NCBI GenBank assembly: GCA_018332375.1
Contig: BOPV01000001.1
Span: forward strand, 992,001 to 1,056,000
Source of the DNA: Roseiterribacter gracilis
Lineage (GTDB): Bacteria > Pseudomonadota > Alphaproteobacteria > BOG-932 > Roseiterribacteraceae
Reading direction: 5' to 3'
Length of the DNA: 64,000 nucleotides
Shown piece by piece: positions 16,627 through 25,872 of the stretch. Both the position numbers and the translations under genes were made by a program. Every line of letters begins with the position of its first letter. Position 1 is the stretch's first letter. The notes under the pieces are model-generated. The model did not search any database, was not told where the DNA came from, and saw nothing but the letters and a program-made list of their open reading frames with translations.

Positions 16627-18054
16627 TTACGCCGCCTGTTTGCGCGCGCGCAGGAAGTTGAAGAACTCAACGCCTTCGCGCAGGCGACGCTTCATCATGT
16701 CGAAGTCGCGCAGCATCTCGCCGACGATCGAAGCGATCTTGCTGGGGCGGAAGTAGAAGCGTTTGTAGAACTCTTCGACCTTGTCGAAGATCACGCTCGC
16801 CGGCAGATGCTCGTAGCTGAGCTGGGCGATCTGCGTGCCGCCGTCGGTCAGCAGATGATCGGTGCCGTCGAACCAGTTGTTCTCAACCGCCTGCTTGTAG
16901 AGGAACGTGCCCGGATAGGGCGCAGCCAGCGACACCTGGATCGTGTGCGGGTTGATGTCCTTGGCGAATTGCAGCGTTTCTTCGATCGTCTCCAGCGTCT
17001 CACCCGGCAGACCCAGGATGAAGGTGCCGTGGATGACGATGCCAAGCTCGTGGCAGTCTTTGGTGAACTGGCGCGCGACGTCGACCAGCAAACCCTTCTT
17101 GATGTTGTGCAGGATCTTCTGGTTGCCGCTTTCGTAGCCGACCAGCAGCAGGCGCAGCCCGTTCGCCTTCAACACTTCGAGCGTCTTACGCGGCACGTTT
17201 GCCTTGGCGTTGCACGACCAGGTGACGCCAAGCTTTCCGAGTTCCAACGCCAGCGCTTCGACGCGCGGCAGATTGTCGGTCAGCGTATCGTCGTCGAAGA
17301 AGATTTCCTTCACCTCCGGCATTTCGCGCTGGATGTATTTCACTTCTTCGATCACGTGCGGGATCGAACGGGTACGGTAATTGTGCCCGCCGACCGTCTG
17401 CGGCCACAGGCAGAAGGTGCAGCGGCTCTTGCAGCCACGGCCGGTGTAGAAGCTCACATACGGATGCTTCAGGTAGCCGCCGAAATATTTCTCGATGGTC
17501 AGGTCGCGCTTGTAGATCGGCGAGACCATCGGAAGCTCGTCCATGTTCTCGATCACGGCGCGATCGGGATTGTGGACGATGGTACCGTTGGCGTCGCGAT
17601 ACGAGATGCCCTGCACCTCGGCCAGCGGCTTACCGTCGGCGACTTCTTTGATGGTGAAGTCGAATTCGTTGCGCGCGACGAAATCGATGGCGGTCGATGC
17701 AGCCAGCGACTTCTCGGCTTCGACCGCGACCTTCGCGCCGATCATGCCAACGACGATCTTGGGATTGCGCTCTTTGAGCAGCTCGGCGGTACGGACGTCC
17801 TGGCGGAACGACGGCGTCGACGTGTGCAGGATCGCGAGATCGCGATCGTCGGCTTCGTGCGCAATGTCATCCCAGCTGAGATCGTGCGCCGGCGCATCAA
17901 TCAGCTTCGAGCCCTCGACCATCGCAGCCGGCTGCGCCAGCCAGGTTGGGTACCAAAAGGACCGCACTTCGCGCTTCATCTGGTAGCGCGCACCGGCGCC
18001 ACCGTCATAGCCGTCGAAAGAAGGTCCCTGCAGAAACAGCGTGCGCATCGTCAT
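16627..18054 (-). CDS. hpnJ: Hopanoid biosynthesis radical SAM protein HpnJ
   Basis: 475 residues. Belongs to the B12-binding-domain radical SAM group; HpnJ converts the glucosamine head group of bacteriohopanetetrol to a cyclitol ether by ring contraction. The 4Fe-4S motif is Cys208-x3-Cys212-x2-Cys215 within the GRGCKSRCTFCLWP stretch; the N-terminal third is the cobalamin-type Rossmann domain. A TTG at 18060 opens the same frame, but the ATG at 18054 has AGGA 9 bases upstream. hpnI ends 15 bases before it on the same strand, so hpnI-hpnJ-hpnK form one unit. Confidence 0.93.
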   Translation of the reverse strand: MTMRTLFLQGPSFDGYDGGAGARYQMKREVRSFWYPTWLAQPAAMVEGSKLIDAPAHDLSWDDIAHEADDRDLAILHTSTPSFRQDVRTAELLKERNPKIVVGMIGAKVAVEAEKSLAASTAIDFVARNEFDFTIKEVADGKPLAEVQGISYRDANGTIVHNPDRAVIENMDELPMVSPIYKRDLTIEKYFGGYLKHPYVSFYTGRGCKSRCTFCLWPQTVGGHNYRTRSIPHVIEEVKYIQREMPEVKEIFFDDDTLTDNLPRVEALALELGKLGVTWSCNAKANVPRKTLEVLKANGLRLLLVGYESGNQKILHNIKKGLLVDVARQFTKDCHELGIVIHGTFILGLPGETLETIEETLQFAKDINPHTIQVSLAAPYPGTFLYKQAVENNWFDGTDHLLTDGGTQIAQLSYEHLPASVIFDKVEEFYKRFYFRPSKIASIVGEMLRDFDMMKRRLREGVEFFNFLRARKQAA

Positions 18055-18069
18055 CGTCAAAATTCCTAG

Positions 18070-19233
18070 CTAGTCACGCTTGAGGTCGCGCCCCTTCAAA
18101 TCAACGAGGCGACCATCGCGTTCAACCTGAAAAGCGTGGTCGCGCCACGCCACTGTCCGTCCGAAATGAACACCGATCCACGCTGCCACCGATAGGGCAT
18201 CGCGAAGCAGGATGAGATGGACCGGAGTCGGGCCGGAAGATAGCCCCCGATCTATACGCCAGACCAGCGCGAGACGGGCCAGAATCGCGCAAGCCAGGAC
18301 CGCGCATGAAGCGGCCGAAAATCCGAGGCAGGCCGCGCCCAGCAACGCCCAGGGTACCGCGAAAGCGACGCCCGACCCGGCATAGCCCGCCGGATCCAGG
18401 GTCCGGATCGTCCGGCCCCAGCGCAGTTCATGCGCCCAGAGCCGCCGGAAATCGGGTTCGTTGACGCCGGTATCGATCAAATGCGGCACCAAACGTAAGG
18501 CGCCGCCCTGCGCCACCACCGCGGCGCCCAGCGCGTAATCGTCGGCAAGCTCGTCGGCGATCCGTGCAAAGCCGCCGACCCGCTCCAAGGTCGCGCGTTC
18601 GAGCGCGATGGTTGCGCCGAAACAGCCGCGCTTGCCGAGTCGCCAACCGAGCAACGCTGCAGGGAAAAATCCGTGATCGATCGCCTGCGCACCAAGACGC
18701 GACCAGATGCCGCGAGATACCGGACGGCCCGCATAGAGGCACGTGACGATGCCGCCCGGCGCGGTTTCGAGTTCGCCGACAATTGCGCGCAACCAGTCGC
18801 GGCGCGGACGCATATCGCTGTCGACCAGCACAAGCTGCGCGTGTTTGGCCGCAACCAGCATGTTGGTGAGGTTCGAAACTTTGGCGTTGGTGCCATGTCG
18901 CTGTCCGTTCACGACAATGACAAGATCGGCAGACGGCAGTTCATGTTGGATCTCACGAACCACGGAAATCGCCGCGTCATCAGTGCGTTGCACGCCGCAG
19001 ACGAGTTGAACTTCCGGCCAGTCCTGGGCCAAAACCGCACGCAGATTCTCGGCCAGGCCGGGCTCGTCGCCATAAAGCGGCATCAGCACCGTCACTGGAC
19101 TAGAACCGGACGGCGTGCGTGGACGGATACGGAAGAAGCGGTGTGCCTCCACGAGCACGGCGAGCTGGTAAAGCACACCCGCCCCGCCGGCTAGGCAGAG
19201 AATCACACCGATATAGGTGAAGATTGTCGTCAC
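18070..19233 (-). CDS. hpnI: Hopanoid glycosyltransferase HpnI
   Basis: 387 residues of the ceramide glucosyltransferase-like GT2/GT21 group. HpnI adds N-acetylglucosamine to bacteriohopanetetrol. An N-terminal membrane anchor (about 5-27) is followed by the catalytic domain with VLVDSDMRPRRDWL (D-x-D metal site), LADDYALGAAV and the RWGRT motif (Q/R-x2-RW equivalent), then C-terminal membrane segments. The start is a GTG at 19233 with no clear Shine-Dalgarno. Its 93-base gap to mlaA, divergent, must hold promoters for both. Confidence 0.92.
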   Translation of the reverse strand: MTTIFTYIGVILCLAGGAGVLYQLAVLVEAHRFFRIRPRTPSGSSPVTVLMPLYGDEPGLAENLRAVLAQDWPEVQLVCGVQRTDDAAISVVREIQHELPSADLVIVVNGQRHGTNAKVSNLTNMLVAAKHAQLVLVDSDMRPRRDWLRAIVGELETAPGGIVTCLYAGRPVSRGIWSRLGAQAIDHGFFPAALLGWRLGKRGCFGATIALERATLERVGGFARIADELADDYALGAAVVAQGGALRLVPHLIDTGVNEPDFRRLWAHELRWGRTIRTLDPAGYAGSGVAFAVPWALLGAACLGFSAASCAVLACAILARLALVWRIDRGLSSGPTPVHLILLRDALSVAAWIGVHFGRTVAWRDHAFQVERDGRLVDLKGRDLKRD

Positions 19234-19326
19234 CCGGCGTTTGTGCCGTGCCGCCCTGCGTTGGTCGAGGATTGAAGGCGTGGGATGGCTGGCACAAATT
19301 CCTCGCGCTGCTTCGCGGAGACCTGC

Positions 19327-20184
19327 ATGTCGGATTCGGTTCGTACTTTTCGCTCGCTGACGGCGCTACTGCCGCTGCTGGTCGTATTGGCTGGCTGCGC
19401 AACCGCGCCCACCGACAAAGCGCAGCGGGCTGCAGCTGAGGCCGCAAACGATCCGTTTGAGCCGACCAACCACGCGATCTTTGAGTTCAACCAGGCCGCC
19501 GACAAAGCGGTGCTGCGCCCGGCCGCGATGGCCTATCGCGAGATTCCGGAAGACGGCCGCTTCGCCGTACGCAACTTCTTGAACAATATGAGCGAGCCGC
19601 TGGTCGCCGGAAACAAGCTGCTGCAAGGCAAGTTCGACGGCTTCGCAACCAGCATGACCCGCTTTGTCATGAATACGACGATGGGCTTTTTAGGGTTTGC
19701 CGATCCGGCGAAGAAGGCCGGTCTAGAACGTCCGATCGCGGGCGATTTCGGCGCCACCTTGGCCAATCTCGGCGTCAGCGAAGGTCCGTACATCGTGCTG
19801 CCCTTGTTCGGCCCGTCGAACGTGCGCGACGCCATCGGGCAAGGCGTCGACGGATTTGCCGATCCAGTCGGCTTCCAGCTGACGACGGTCGAAGGTTTCG
19901 GCCGCACAATCGTCGGCGGCATCGACAAGCGCGAACAGACCGACGAAGAGCTGACCAATCTCGAAAAGTCGTCGATCGACTTCTATGCGCAGCTGCGCAG
20001 CGTGACGCGCCAGTATCGCCGCGACCAGTTGTTCAAAGCCGGGATCGCCGGAAAACCGCAGGCGGAACGCGGCTTTTACGACGATCCGGCCAGTGCGGAG
20101 TCGGGTGCTGGCGGCACTGCATCGATCCCCGATTACGGCAACGAGCCGGCGCCGAAGCCCGCGACGCCACCGCGCAAACGCTGA
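19327..20184 (+). CDS. mlaA: MlaA/VacJ-family outer-membrane lipoprotein
   Basis: 285 residues. In the Mla pathway MlaA removes phospholipid from the outer leaflet of the outer membrane. The lipobox LAGC follows a hydrophobic signal; the family core NDPFEPTNHAIFEFNQ, the RFVMNTTMGFLGFADPA stretch and GDFGATLANLGVSEGPYIVL are all present. The ATG at 19327 with GGAG 6 bases upstream is preferred to the ATG at 19285. It faces hpnM, whose product is MlaC-like, across a shared terminator, which fits a joint role in lipid traffic between membranes. Confidence 0.92.
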   Translation: MSDSVRTFRSLTALLPLLVVLAGCATAPTDKAQRAAAEAANDPFEPTNHAIFEFNQAADKAVLRPAAMAYREIPEDGRFAVRNFLNNMSEPLVAGNKLLQGKFDGFATSMTRFVMNTTMGFLGFADPAKKAGLERPIAGDFGATLANLGVSEGPYIVLPLFGPSNVRDAIGQGVDGFADPVGFQLTTVEGFGRTIVGGIDKREQTDEELTNLEKSSIDFYAQLRSVTRQYRRDQLFKAGIAGKPQAERGFYDDPASAESGAGGTASIPDYGNEPAPKPATPPRKR

Positions 20185-20199
20185 CACGTAAGCAAACAA

Positions 20200-20229
20200 A
20201 AAAGGGCGGCTCCTGCGAGCCGCCCTTTT
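20200..20229. terminator. Bidirectional terminator between mlaA and hpnM
   Basis: Perfect 13-base arms AAAAGGGCGGCTC and GAGCCGCCCTTTT around CTGC, in the 64-base gap between convergent genes. It has a T-run on both strands and should stop transcription in both directions. Confidence 0.88.
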
Positions 20230-20248
20230 CGTATCTGCGTTGGCCAGG

Positions 20249-20890
20249 TCAGTTCTTTTGCTCGGCCGCTTTCTTGTCCATCACCGCCAGCAACGCGTCC
20301 GGTCCACTCGAACGCAGCACGCTGGAGAACTCCTGACGGCGGGTTGCGAGTTCGCTGATCGCGCTGTCGAGATAGACGTCGATCGCTTTCCAATCGGCGC
20401 CCGTCGGACGCATCCGGTACGACAATTTCACCGGCGTATCTTTGGGCTGCACCAGGCGCGTATCGACGGTGACGTCGCTCGATCCTTCGACCGGCGACTG
20501 TCCCAAAGTTTCGAATTTCTGCCCGGCTTCGTAGCCGTCAAAGCGCCCGGCAAAGGTGGCGATCGACAGGCGACGGAACGCGTCGCTGAGTTTTTTCTGC
20601 TGGTCCGGCGTCAGGCTCGACCATTGCGGCCCGACCGCGAGTCGCGCCATCAGCGGCAGGTCGAACGTCTTGTCGAGCAGCGGCTCGAGCTTCTTCGCAC
20701 GGCCTTCAAATCCGAGTTGCTTGGCCTGCTTCATGACGTCGAGCAGACCGTCGTGAAACTGGGTGACAGTTTTGGCCGCTGGCGAATCGGTCTGCGCGCG
20801 CAAAGCTGCCGGCCACATCGCCACAGCCGCGACCAGCGCCAGTGCGGCACTTTTGCCAGCCCTGCCCGAGAAATTCGCCAAACCTGCCAT
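20249..20890 (-). CDS. hpnM: Hopanoid-associated MlaC-like periplasmic protein HpnM
   Basis: 213 residues. Signal peptide ([22 protein letters not shown]) then the MlaC/Ttg2D fold with the pattern [20 protein letters not shown] and [18 protein letters not shown]. MlaC-type proteins shuttle lipids through the periplasm; HpnM is the variant tied to hopanoid clusters. Start chosen at 20890 because of a GGAGGA Shine-Dalgarno; the frame upstream to 21016 looks non-coding. Divergent from ispH. Confidence 0.9.
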   Translation of the reverse strand: MAGLANFSGRAGKSAALALVAAVAMWPAALRAQTDSPAAKTVTQFHDGLLDVMKQAKQLGFEGRAKKLEPLLDKTFDLPLMARLAVGPQWSSLTPDQQKKLSDAFRRLSIATFAGRFDGYEAGQKFETLGQSPVEGSSDVTVDTRLVQPKDTPVKLSYRMRPTGADWKAIDVYLDSAISELATRRQEFSSVLRSSGPDALLAVMDKKAAEQKN

Positions 20891-21073
20891 GCTGTCCTCC
20901 CAAGTAGCCAATACCCGCCTAAATCGCCCCGAACTGGGTTCCGAGCGGCGAGCGACACTGATCCTGCAAGTCAGGCAGGACAAGGGCGCGGCACGCTCTA
21001 CCCTAGCTTCGGACACGGCCCACTAGGTATGGTGCGGCCTTCCCGGCACCAGGTCGGATTCAGGACGGTAAGC

Positions 21074-22015
21074 ATGCGGGTCGTATTGGCACAGCCACGG
21101 GGATTTTGCGCCGGCGTCGAGCGCGCGATCGAGATCGTCGAGCGCGCGCTCGAACGATACGGTCCGCCCGTCTATGTGCGCCACGAGATCGTGCACAATC
21201 AGCACGTCGTCGAACGGCTGCGCGCCAAGGGCGCGCGCTTCGTCGACGAGCTGCATGAAATCCCGCCCGGCAGCGTGACCATCTTCAGCGCGCACGGCGT
21301 CAGCGACGCGGTCGAAGACGAAGCGGCCGAGCGCGGCTTGCCCGTCATCGACGCGACCTGCCCGCTGGTCTCTAAGGTTCACGCCGAGGGGCGTCGTTAC
21401 GCCGGTGATGGACGCAGCGTGATTCTGATCGGCCACGACGGTCACCCCGAAGTCGAAGGCACGCTCGGCCGCATTCAGGGCGAAGTGCATCTGGTTTCGA
21501 CCGTCGAAGAAGTCGCCGCGCTGGAAGTCTCTGATCCCGAGCGCGTGTCGTACGTCACGCAGACGACCTTGTCGGTCGACGACACCAAGGTTGTCATCGA
21601 CGCGTTGAAAGCCAAGTTCCCTGCCATCGTGGGACCGAACACCAAAGACATCTGCTACGCGACGCAGAACCGCCAGGCTGCCGTGCGCAAGCTGGCGCGC
21701 GAAGTTGATGTGCTGCTGGTGGTTGGTTCGCCCAACAGTTCGAATTCGAATCGCCTGCGCGAGATCGGTGCGGAACTCGGCGTGCCGAGCTATCTGATTG
21801 AAAACGCCGAAGCGCTCGATCCGGCCTGGGTCACGGGCAAAGATGCAGTCGGCGTCACCGCCGGCGCGTCGGCGCCCGAAGTGCTGGTGCTGGAATTGCT
21901 CGATGCGTTGAAGCGTATCGCAGACACCAAAGTCGAAATCCTCCCCGGCGTTGACGAGAACATTCGTTTCCGCCTGCCGCCCCAGCTTGTCGAGCCGCGC
22001 GCGGCGACGGCCTGA
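21074..22015 (+). CDS. ispH: 4-hydroxy-3-methylbut-2-enyl diphosphate reductase IspH
   Basis: Last enzyme of the MEP isoprenoid pathway, giving IPP and DMAPP. 313 residues, normal. The three 4Fe-4S cysteines sit in [23 protein letters not shown] and [19 protein letters not shown] and the SxN substrate loop (SSNSNRL) are present. Start at the ATG at 21074, with AGGA 8 bases upstream; the long upstream extension of the frame is antisense to hpnM. hpnH begins 21 bases after it, so isoprenoid supply and hopanoid side-chain synthesis are co-transcribed. Confidence 0.96.
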   Translation: MRVVLAQPRGFCAGVERAIEIVERALERYGPPVYVRHEIVHNQHVVERLRAKGARFVDELHEIPPGSVTIFSAHGVSDAVEDEAAERGLPVIDATCPLVSKVHAEGRRYAGDGRSVILIGHDGHPEVEGTLGRIQGEVHLVSTVEEVAALEVSDPERVSYVTQTTLSVDDTKVVIDALKAKFPAIVGPNTKDICYATQNRQAAVRKLAREVDVLLVVGSPNSSNSNRLREIGAELGVPSYLIENAEALDPAWVTGKDAVGVTAGASAPEVLVLELLDALKRIADTKVEILPGVDENIRFRLPPQLVEPRAATA

Positions 22016-22036
22016 TCCGAAGATCTGAGAGTTCCT

Positions 22037-23182
22037 ATGGGTATCCCGCTTTTACAGACCGCCAAGATCGGCGCGTACGTTCTCAAGCAGCAGATCATGC
22101 GGCGCGAGAAATATCCGCTCGTGCTGATGCTCGAGCCGTTGTTCCGCTGCAACCTGGCATGCGCCGGTTGCGGCAAGATCGACTATCCGGCCGAGATCCT
22201 GAATCAGCGCCTGTCGGTCGCCGAAATTCTCGAAGCCGTCGATGAATGCGGCGCGCCTGTCGTCACCATCGCTGGTGGCGAACCGCTGCTGCACAAGGAA
22301 TTGCCGGAAGCGGTCGAGAAGATCATCCAGCGTGGCAAGTTCGTGTATCTCTGCACGAACGCGCTGCTGATGGAGAAGAAGATCGACGACTACAAGCCGT
22401 CGCCCTACTTCACCTGGACCGTGCATCTCGACGGCGACAAGGTGCATCACGACAAGTCGGTGTGCCAGGACGGCGTCTACGAGAAAGCTGTTTCGGCGAT
22501 CAAGTTGGCGAAGGCCAAAGGCTTTCGCGTCAACATCAACTGCACGCTGTTCGACGGCGCCGATCCCGAAGCGATCGCCAAGTTCTTCGACGAAGTCACG
22601 GCGCTCGGTCTCGACGGCATCACCGTGTCGCCCGGCTACGCGTATGAGCGCGCGCCGGACCAGCAGCATTTCTTGAATCGCACCAAGACGAAGACTCTGT
22701 TCCGCGAGATCTTCAAGCGCGGTCGCGGCGGCAAGAACTGGCAGTTCAGCCAGTCGACCTTGTTCCTCGATTTCCTCGCCGGCAACCAGGCCTACGAGTG
22801 CACGCCGTGGGCGATGCCGTGCCGCAATTACTTCGGCTGGCAGCGCCCCTGCTACCTGCTGGGCGAAGGCTACGCCAAGACCTTCACCGAGCTGATGGAA
22901 ACCACCGACTGGGATTCCTACGGCGTCGGCAACTACGAGAAGTGCTCGAACTGCATGGTGCATTCGGGCTTTGAAGGCACCGCTGCAAAAGCGGCGCTGA
23001 AGAATCCGCTCAAACTGGCGTTGCTGCAGATGCGCGGCATCGAAACCGAAAAGCCGATGGTGGCCGACATCCCGCTCGACAAAGCGCGGCCGGCCAAGTT
23101 CGTCTTCTCAGCCCACGTGCAGCAGGCGATGGCCAAGCTCAAGCACGAGAAGCCAGCCAACCAACAAAAAGAAATCGCTTAA
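22037..23182 (+). CDS. hpnH: Adenosyl-hopene transferase HpnH (radical SAM)
   Basis: 381 residues. HpnH couples a 5'-deoxyadenosyl radical from S-adenosylmethionine to diploptene, giving adenosylhopane, the first extended hopanoid. The cluster motif is Cys38-x3-Cys42-x2-Cys45 (FRCNLACAGCGKID), followed by the GGEPLLH SAM motif. The C-terminal half contains the usual extra cysteines (CTPWAMPCRNYFGWQRPC). Start at ATG 22037 directly behind ispH; a terminator follows at 23188-23214. Confidence 0.95.
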   Translation: MGIPLLQTAKIGAYVLKQQIMRREKYPLVLMLEPLFRCNLACAGCGKIDYPAEILNQRLSVAEILEAVDECGAPVVTIAGGEPLLHKELPEAVEKIIQRGKFVYLCTNALLMEKKIDDYKPSPYFTWTVHLDGDKVHHDKSVCQDGVYEKAVSAIKLAKAKGFRVNINCTLFDGADPEAIAKFFDEVTALGLDGITVSPGYAYERAPDQQHFLNRTKTKTLFREIFKRGRGGKNWQFSQSTLFLDFLAGNQAYECTPWAMPCRNYFGWQRPCYLLGEGYAKTFTELMETTDWDSYGVGNYEKCSNCMVHSGFEGTAAKAALKNPLKLALLQMRGIETEKPMVADIPLDKARPAKFVFSAHVQQAMAKLKHEKPANQQKEIA

Positions 23183-23187
23183 AGCAA

Positions 23188-23214
23188 AAGGGCGGTGCCA
23201 AAAGCACCGCCCTT
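23188..23214. terminator. Terminator between hpnH and hpnG
   Basis: 11-base arms AAGGGCGGTGC and GCACCGCCCTT with a 5-base loop, in the 38-base gap between the convergent genes. Short T-runs on both sides suggest it serves both. Confidence 0.8.
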
Positions 23215-23220
23215 GTTGTT

Positions 23221-23847
23221 TCAGCCGATGTGAATCCGGTCGGCCAAGACCGACAGACGTTCCATCGCAGCACGCGCGTCGAAGGCGACGCGGATCACGC
23301 CGCCCAATTGCTTTGGATCGCGCAGCAACGCGGCGATCACCGCACCCGGTCGCGTATTCCCGTTTGCGTCCAGACCGACCAACGCAGCAGGCGGAATCTC
23401 GCGCGTTGCGGGATCGGCGATCGCGCGCAGTACGGCGGCGCGTCGGCCACGACGATTGGCGACAGTCGCGACATGGCCGCTTTCGAGATCGACCGCGATA
23501 CATTGGCTGGACAGTGCCAGGCGCTTCTTGTCGTCGATGCGCGCGATTGCCTCGTCGGCGCCGTAGACCAGGCCTTTACGATGCGGGACGTTCACCTGCA
23601 TCGACTGCGACGCGTCGAACTGGCCGCGTTTGGTGACGATGCCGGTCGCGATCACCAGATCGCCCGGTCGCAACGTATCGACCAGCGCGCCCGCAATCCC
23701 GAAGCTCAACAAGAGATCACAGCCGCGCGAGGCGAGCGTGTCGGCCGCCTGCATTGCGTAGTGACCGGGCGCAGCGATGACGTCCTTAGCGAAGCGGCGC
23801 GCGATGCGTGCTTCAGCTTCCAGACCGACGACAACCCCGACGCGCAC
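23221..23847 (-). CDS. hpnG: Adenosylhopane phosphorylase HpnG
   Basis: 208 residues of the nucleoside phosphorylase (MTA/SAH nucleosidase-like) fold. HpnG removes adenine from adenosylhopane to give (phospho)ribosylhopane. Seen: MRVGVVVGLEAEARIA at the N-terminus, GCDLLLSFGIAGALVDTLRPGDLVIAT and VDLESGHVATVANR (the M/L-E purine-site motif). The start is a GTG at 23847 inside a GACGCGC/GCGCGTC palindrome that is also one half of a 16-base direct repeat with the end of shc. Last gene of the hpnL-copD-hpnA-hpnB-shc-hpnG operon. Confidence 0.9.
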   Translation of the reverse strand: MRVGVVVGLEAEARIARRFAKDVIAAPGHYAMQAADTLASRGCDLLLSFGIAGALVDTLRPGDLVIATGIVTKRGQFDASQSMQVNVPHRKGLVYGADEAIARIDDKKRLALSSQCIAVDLESGHVATVANRRGRRAAVLRAIADPATREIPPAALVGLDANGNTRPGAVIAALLRDPKQLGGVIRVAFDARAAMERLSVLADRIHIG

Positions 23848-23886
23848 GGCGCGTCAAACCTTTGTGATCGCGCGCACGGCGCGTCA
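23841..23886. repeat. Direct repeat duplicating the hpnG start region
   Basis: The 16 bases CGCGCACGGCGCGTCA occur at 23841-23856 and 23871-23886, a 30-base period. Read on the minus strand, the upstream copy contains the shc stop and a GTG that opens a 7-codon frame (MRAITKV, then TGA); the TGA lies at the start of the second copy, whose GTG is the hpnG start. The arrangement mirrors the duplicated start of hpnN. Confidence 0.7.
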
Positions 23887-25848
23887 CATGCCGTAGACGG
23901 GTGTGCGTGAGTTCGTGCGCTGCAGGCTGCGATAGCGCGCCAGCGCCCAGAGCGGGAAATAGGCGGCGTAGCCGTGATAGCGCAGATAGAAGACGCGCGG
24001 GAAACCGACCGCGGTGTAATGGCGCTCGTCCCAACCGCCGGCATCGTTCTGCGTGTCGACGAGATACTCGACGCCGCGCGCAACGGCGGGATGATCCACC
24101 TCGCCGGCTGCCATCAGTCCCAGCACCGCCCATGCGGTCTGCGACGCGGTCGAAACTTCGGCCGCGCCGGTCGGCTTGCCTTCGTAATAAGAATGTCCGT
24201 CTTCGCCCCAGCCGCCGTCGGCGCGTTGCCGCGAGGCAAGCCAGGCGGCTGCTTTGCGCACGCAGGGATCGTCGCTCGGCACGCCGGCCGCGTTCAGCGC
24301 GCACAGCACCGACCAGGTGCCGTAGACATAGTTCGAACCCCAACGGCCGAACCACGAACCGTCTTCTTCCTGCTCGTTGCGCAGATACTGCACCGCGCGC
24401 GCCACCGCCGCGTCTTCGTGGCCGTGGCCAAGCTGGGCCAGGAACGAGATGCAGCGCGCCGTCACGTCGGCCGTCGACGGATCGAGCAACGCGCCGTGAT
24501 CGGCAAACGGGATGTGGTTCAGCTCGTAATGGTCGTTGTCGGCGTCGAACGCGCCCCAGCCACCGTCACGGCTTTGGATGCCGCGGATCCATTCGGCTGC
24601 GCGCGCAATCGGCAGCGCGTATTTCTTCGGGTCGGCGCGATGCATCGCCATCGCAACCACCGCCGTGTCGTCGACGTCGGGATAGTGCGGATTGGCATAT
24701 TGGAACGCCCAGCCGCCCGGGCGCACATGCGGCCGCTGCACCGCCCAGTCGCCCATCACGTCGAGAACCTGACGCGACACCAGCCAGTCGAGGCCGGCGC
24801 ATGCCCGTTCGATCGCGGTCGGATCGTCGCTTTCCAGCATCGCGTGCGCCGCCAAGCCCGTATCCCAAATCGGCGACAGGCACGGCTGCACGAACGGGTG
24901 CTCGACACCGTCAAACACGACGAGTTTTTCGATCGAACGTTTGGCGTCGATCATGCGCGGATCGTCTTCGGCGACGCCGACGCAGCGATAGGCGACCAGC
25001 GCGTTCGCCATCGCCGGGTAGATCGCGCCCAGACCGTCTTCGCCGTTCAGACGCTCGTCGACGAATTTGATCGCACGCTCGATCGCGCGCTTGCGACCGC
25101 TGGCGGGGAAAAGCGGTTCGACGCGGCGCACGACCCAGTCGAGCCACATAAAGCCGTTGCCGAGCAACGTCGGGCTGGCCGGCTTCAACCAGTCGCGAAT
25201 GGTCGCGGGATCGTCGCGGAACAACTCGCGCACGCTGAGCGTGCAGCCGGCCACCGGGCGCGGCTTCATCGACATGATAACCAGCAGCGGCACGATCACG
25301 GTGCGCGACCAGTACGAGACTTTGTCGAGATGGAACGGAAACCAGCGCGGCAGATTCATGATCTCCACCGGCATCGTCGGCACGGCGTGCCACGGAACCT
25401 GCTCGAACATGGCGAGCAGAATGCGGGTGAAGACGTTGGCGCGTTCGGCGCCGCCGGCTGCGAGGATCGCAGCGCGCGCTTTCGCCATGTGCGGCGCGTC
25501 GGCGGAGTCGCCGATCGCCTTCAACGCGAAATAGGCTTTGACGCTGCAGCTGATGTCGAGCGGGCCGCCATGCCACAACGGCCAGCCGCCGTGATCGCCC
25601 TGGGTCGCGCGCAGATACGGCGCCAGCTTCGCTTCGACGTCGCGATCAACCTCACCGATGAAATGCTTGAGCAGCACATATTCGGCGGGGATCGTGGCGT
25701 CGGCTTCGAGCGGGTAGACCCAGTGGCCATCGTCGCGTTGCGCGTCACCGACCGACTTCGCGCCGCGCCCAATGGCGCGACCAAGTTCGTCGATCGGGGC
25801 CGCACGCTGGGCCAAGGAGGCTGAGATCGGAGTCATCGTGCGGCGCAC
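23884..25848 (-). CDS. shc: Squalene-hopene cyclase
   Basis: 654 residues, full length. Cyclises squalene to hopene and hopanol at the inner face of the membrane. The catalytic acid motif DVDDTA is at residues 391-396, and several QW repeats are visible (for example DGHWVYPLEAD, QRADGGWGEDG and DGSWFGRWG). Start at the ATG at 25848; an ATG four codons later is possible. It lies between hpnB (24 bases upstream) and hpnG. In many bacteria hpnC, hpnD and hpnE sit between hpnB and shc; here they are absent. Confidence 0.96.
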   Translation of the reverse strand: MRRTMTPISASLAQRAAPIDELGRAIGRGAKSVGDAQRDDGHWVYPLEADATIPAEYVLLKHFIGEVDRDVEAKLAPYLRATQGDHGGWPLWHGGPLDISCSVKAYFALKAIGDSADAPHMAKARAAILAAGGAERANVFTRILLAMFEQVPWHAVPTMPVEIMNLPRWFPFHLDKVSYWSRTVIVPLLVIMSMKPRPVAGCTLSVRELFRDDPATIRDWLKPASPTLLGNGFMWLDWVVRRVEPLFPASGRKRAIERAIKFVDERLNGEDGLGAIYPAMANALVAYRCVGVAEDDPRMIDAKRSIEKLVVFDGVEHPFVQPCLSPIWDTGLAAHAMLESDDPTAIERACAGLDWLVSRQVLDVMGDWAVQRPHVRPGGWAFQYANPHYPDVDDTAVVAMAMHRADPKKYALPIARAAEWIRGIQSRDGGWGAFDADNDHYELNHIPFADHGALLDPSTADVTARCISFLAQLGHGHEDAAVARAVQYLRNEQEEDGSWFGRWGSNYVYGTWSVLCALNAAGVPSDDPCVRKAAAWLASRQRADGGWGEDGHSYYEGKPTGAAEVSTASQTAWAVLGLMAAGEVDHPAVARGVEYLVDTQNDAGGWDERHYTAVGFPRVFYLRYHGYAAYFPLWALARYRSLQRTNSRTPVYGM

Positions 25849-25872
25849 AATTGCTCGATTCAGCGCCAGATC

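Noticed and set aside
19240-19298. 8-base inverted repeat TTTGTGCC / GGCACAAA between hpnI and mlaA
   Set aside because: Arms are 43 bases apart and short; chance occurrence is likely, and one arm lies near the alternative mlaA start.
23974-25824. 616-codon open frame antisense to shc
   Set aside because: Mirror of a confidently identified squalene-hopene cyclase; biased composition, no recognisable motif.
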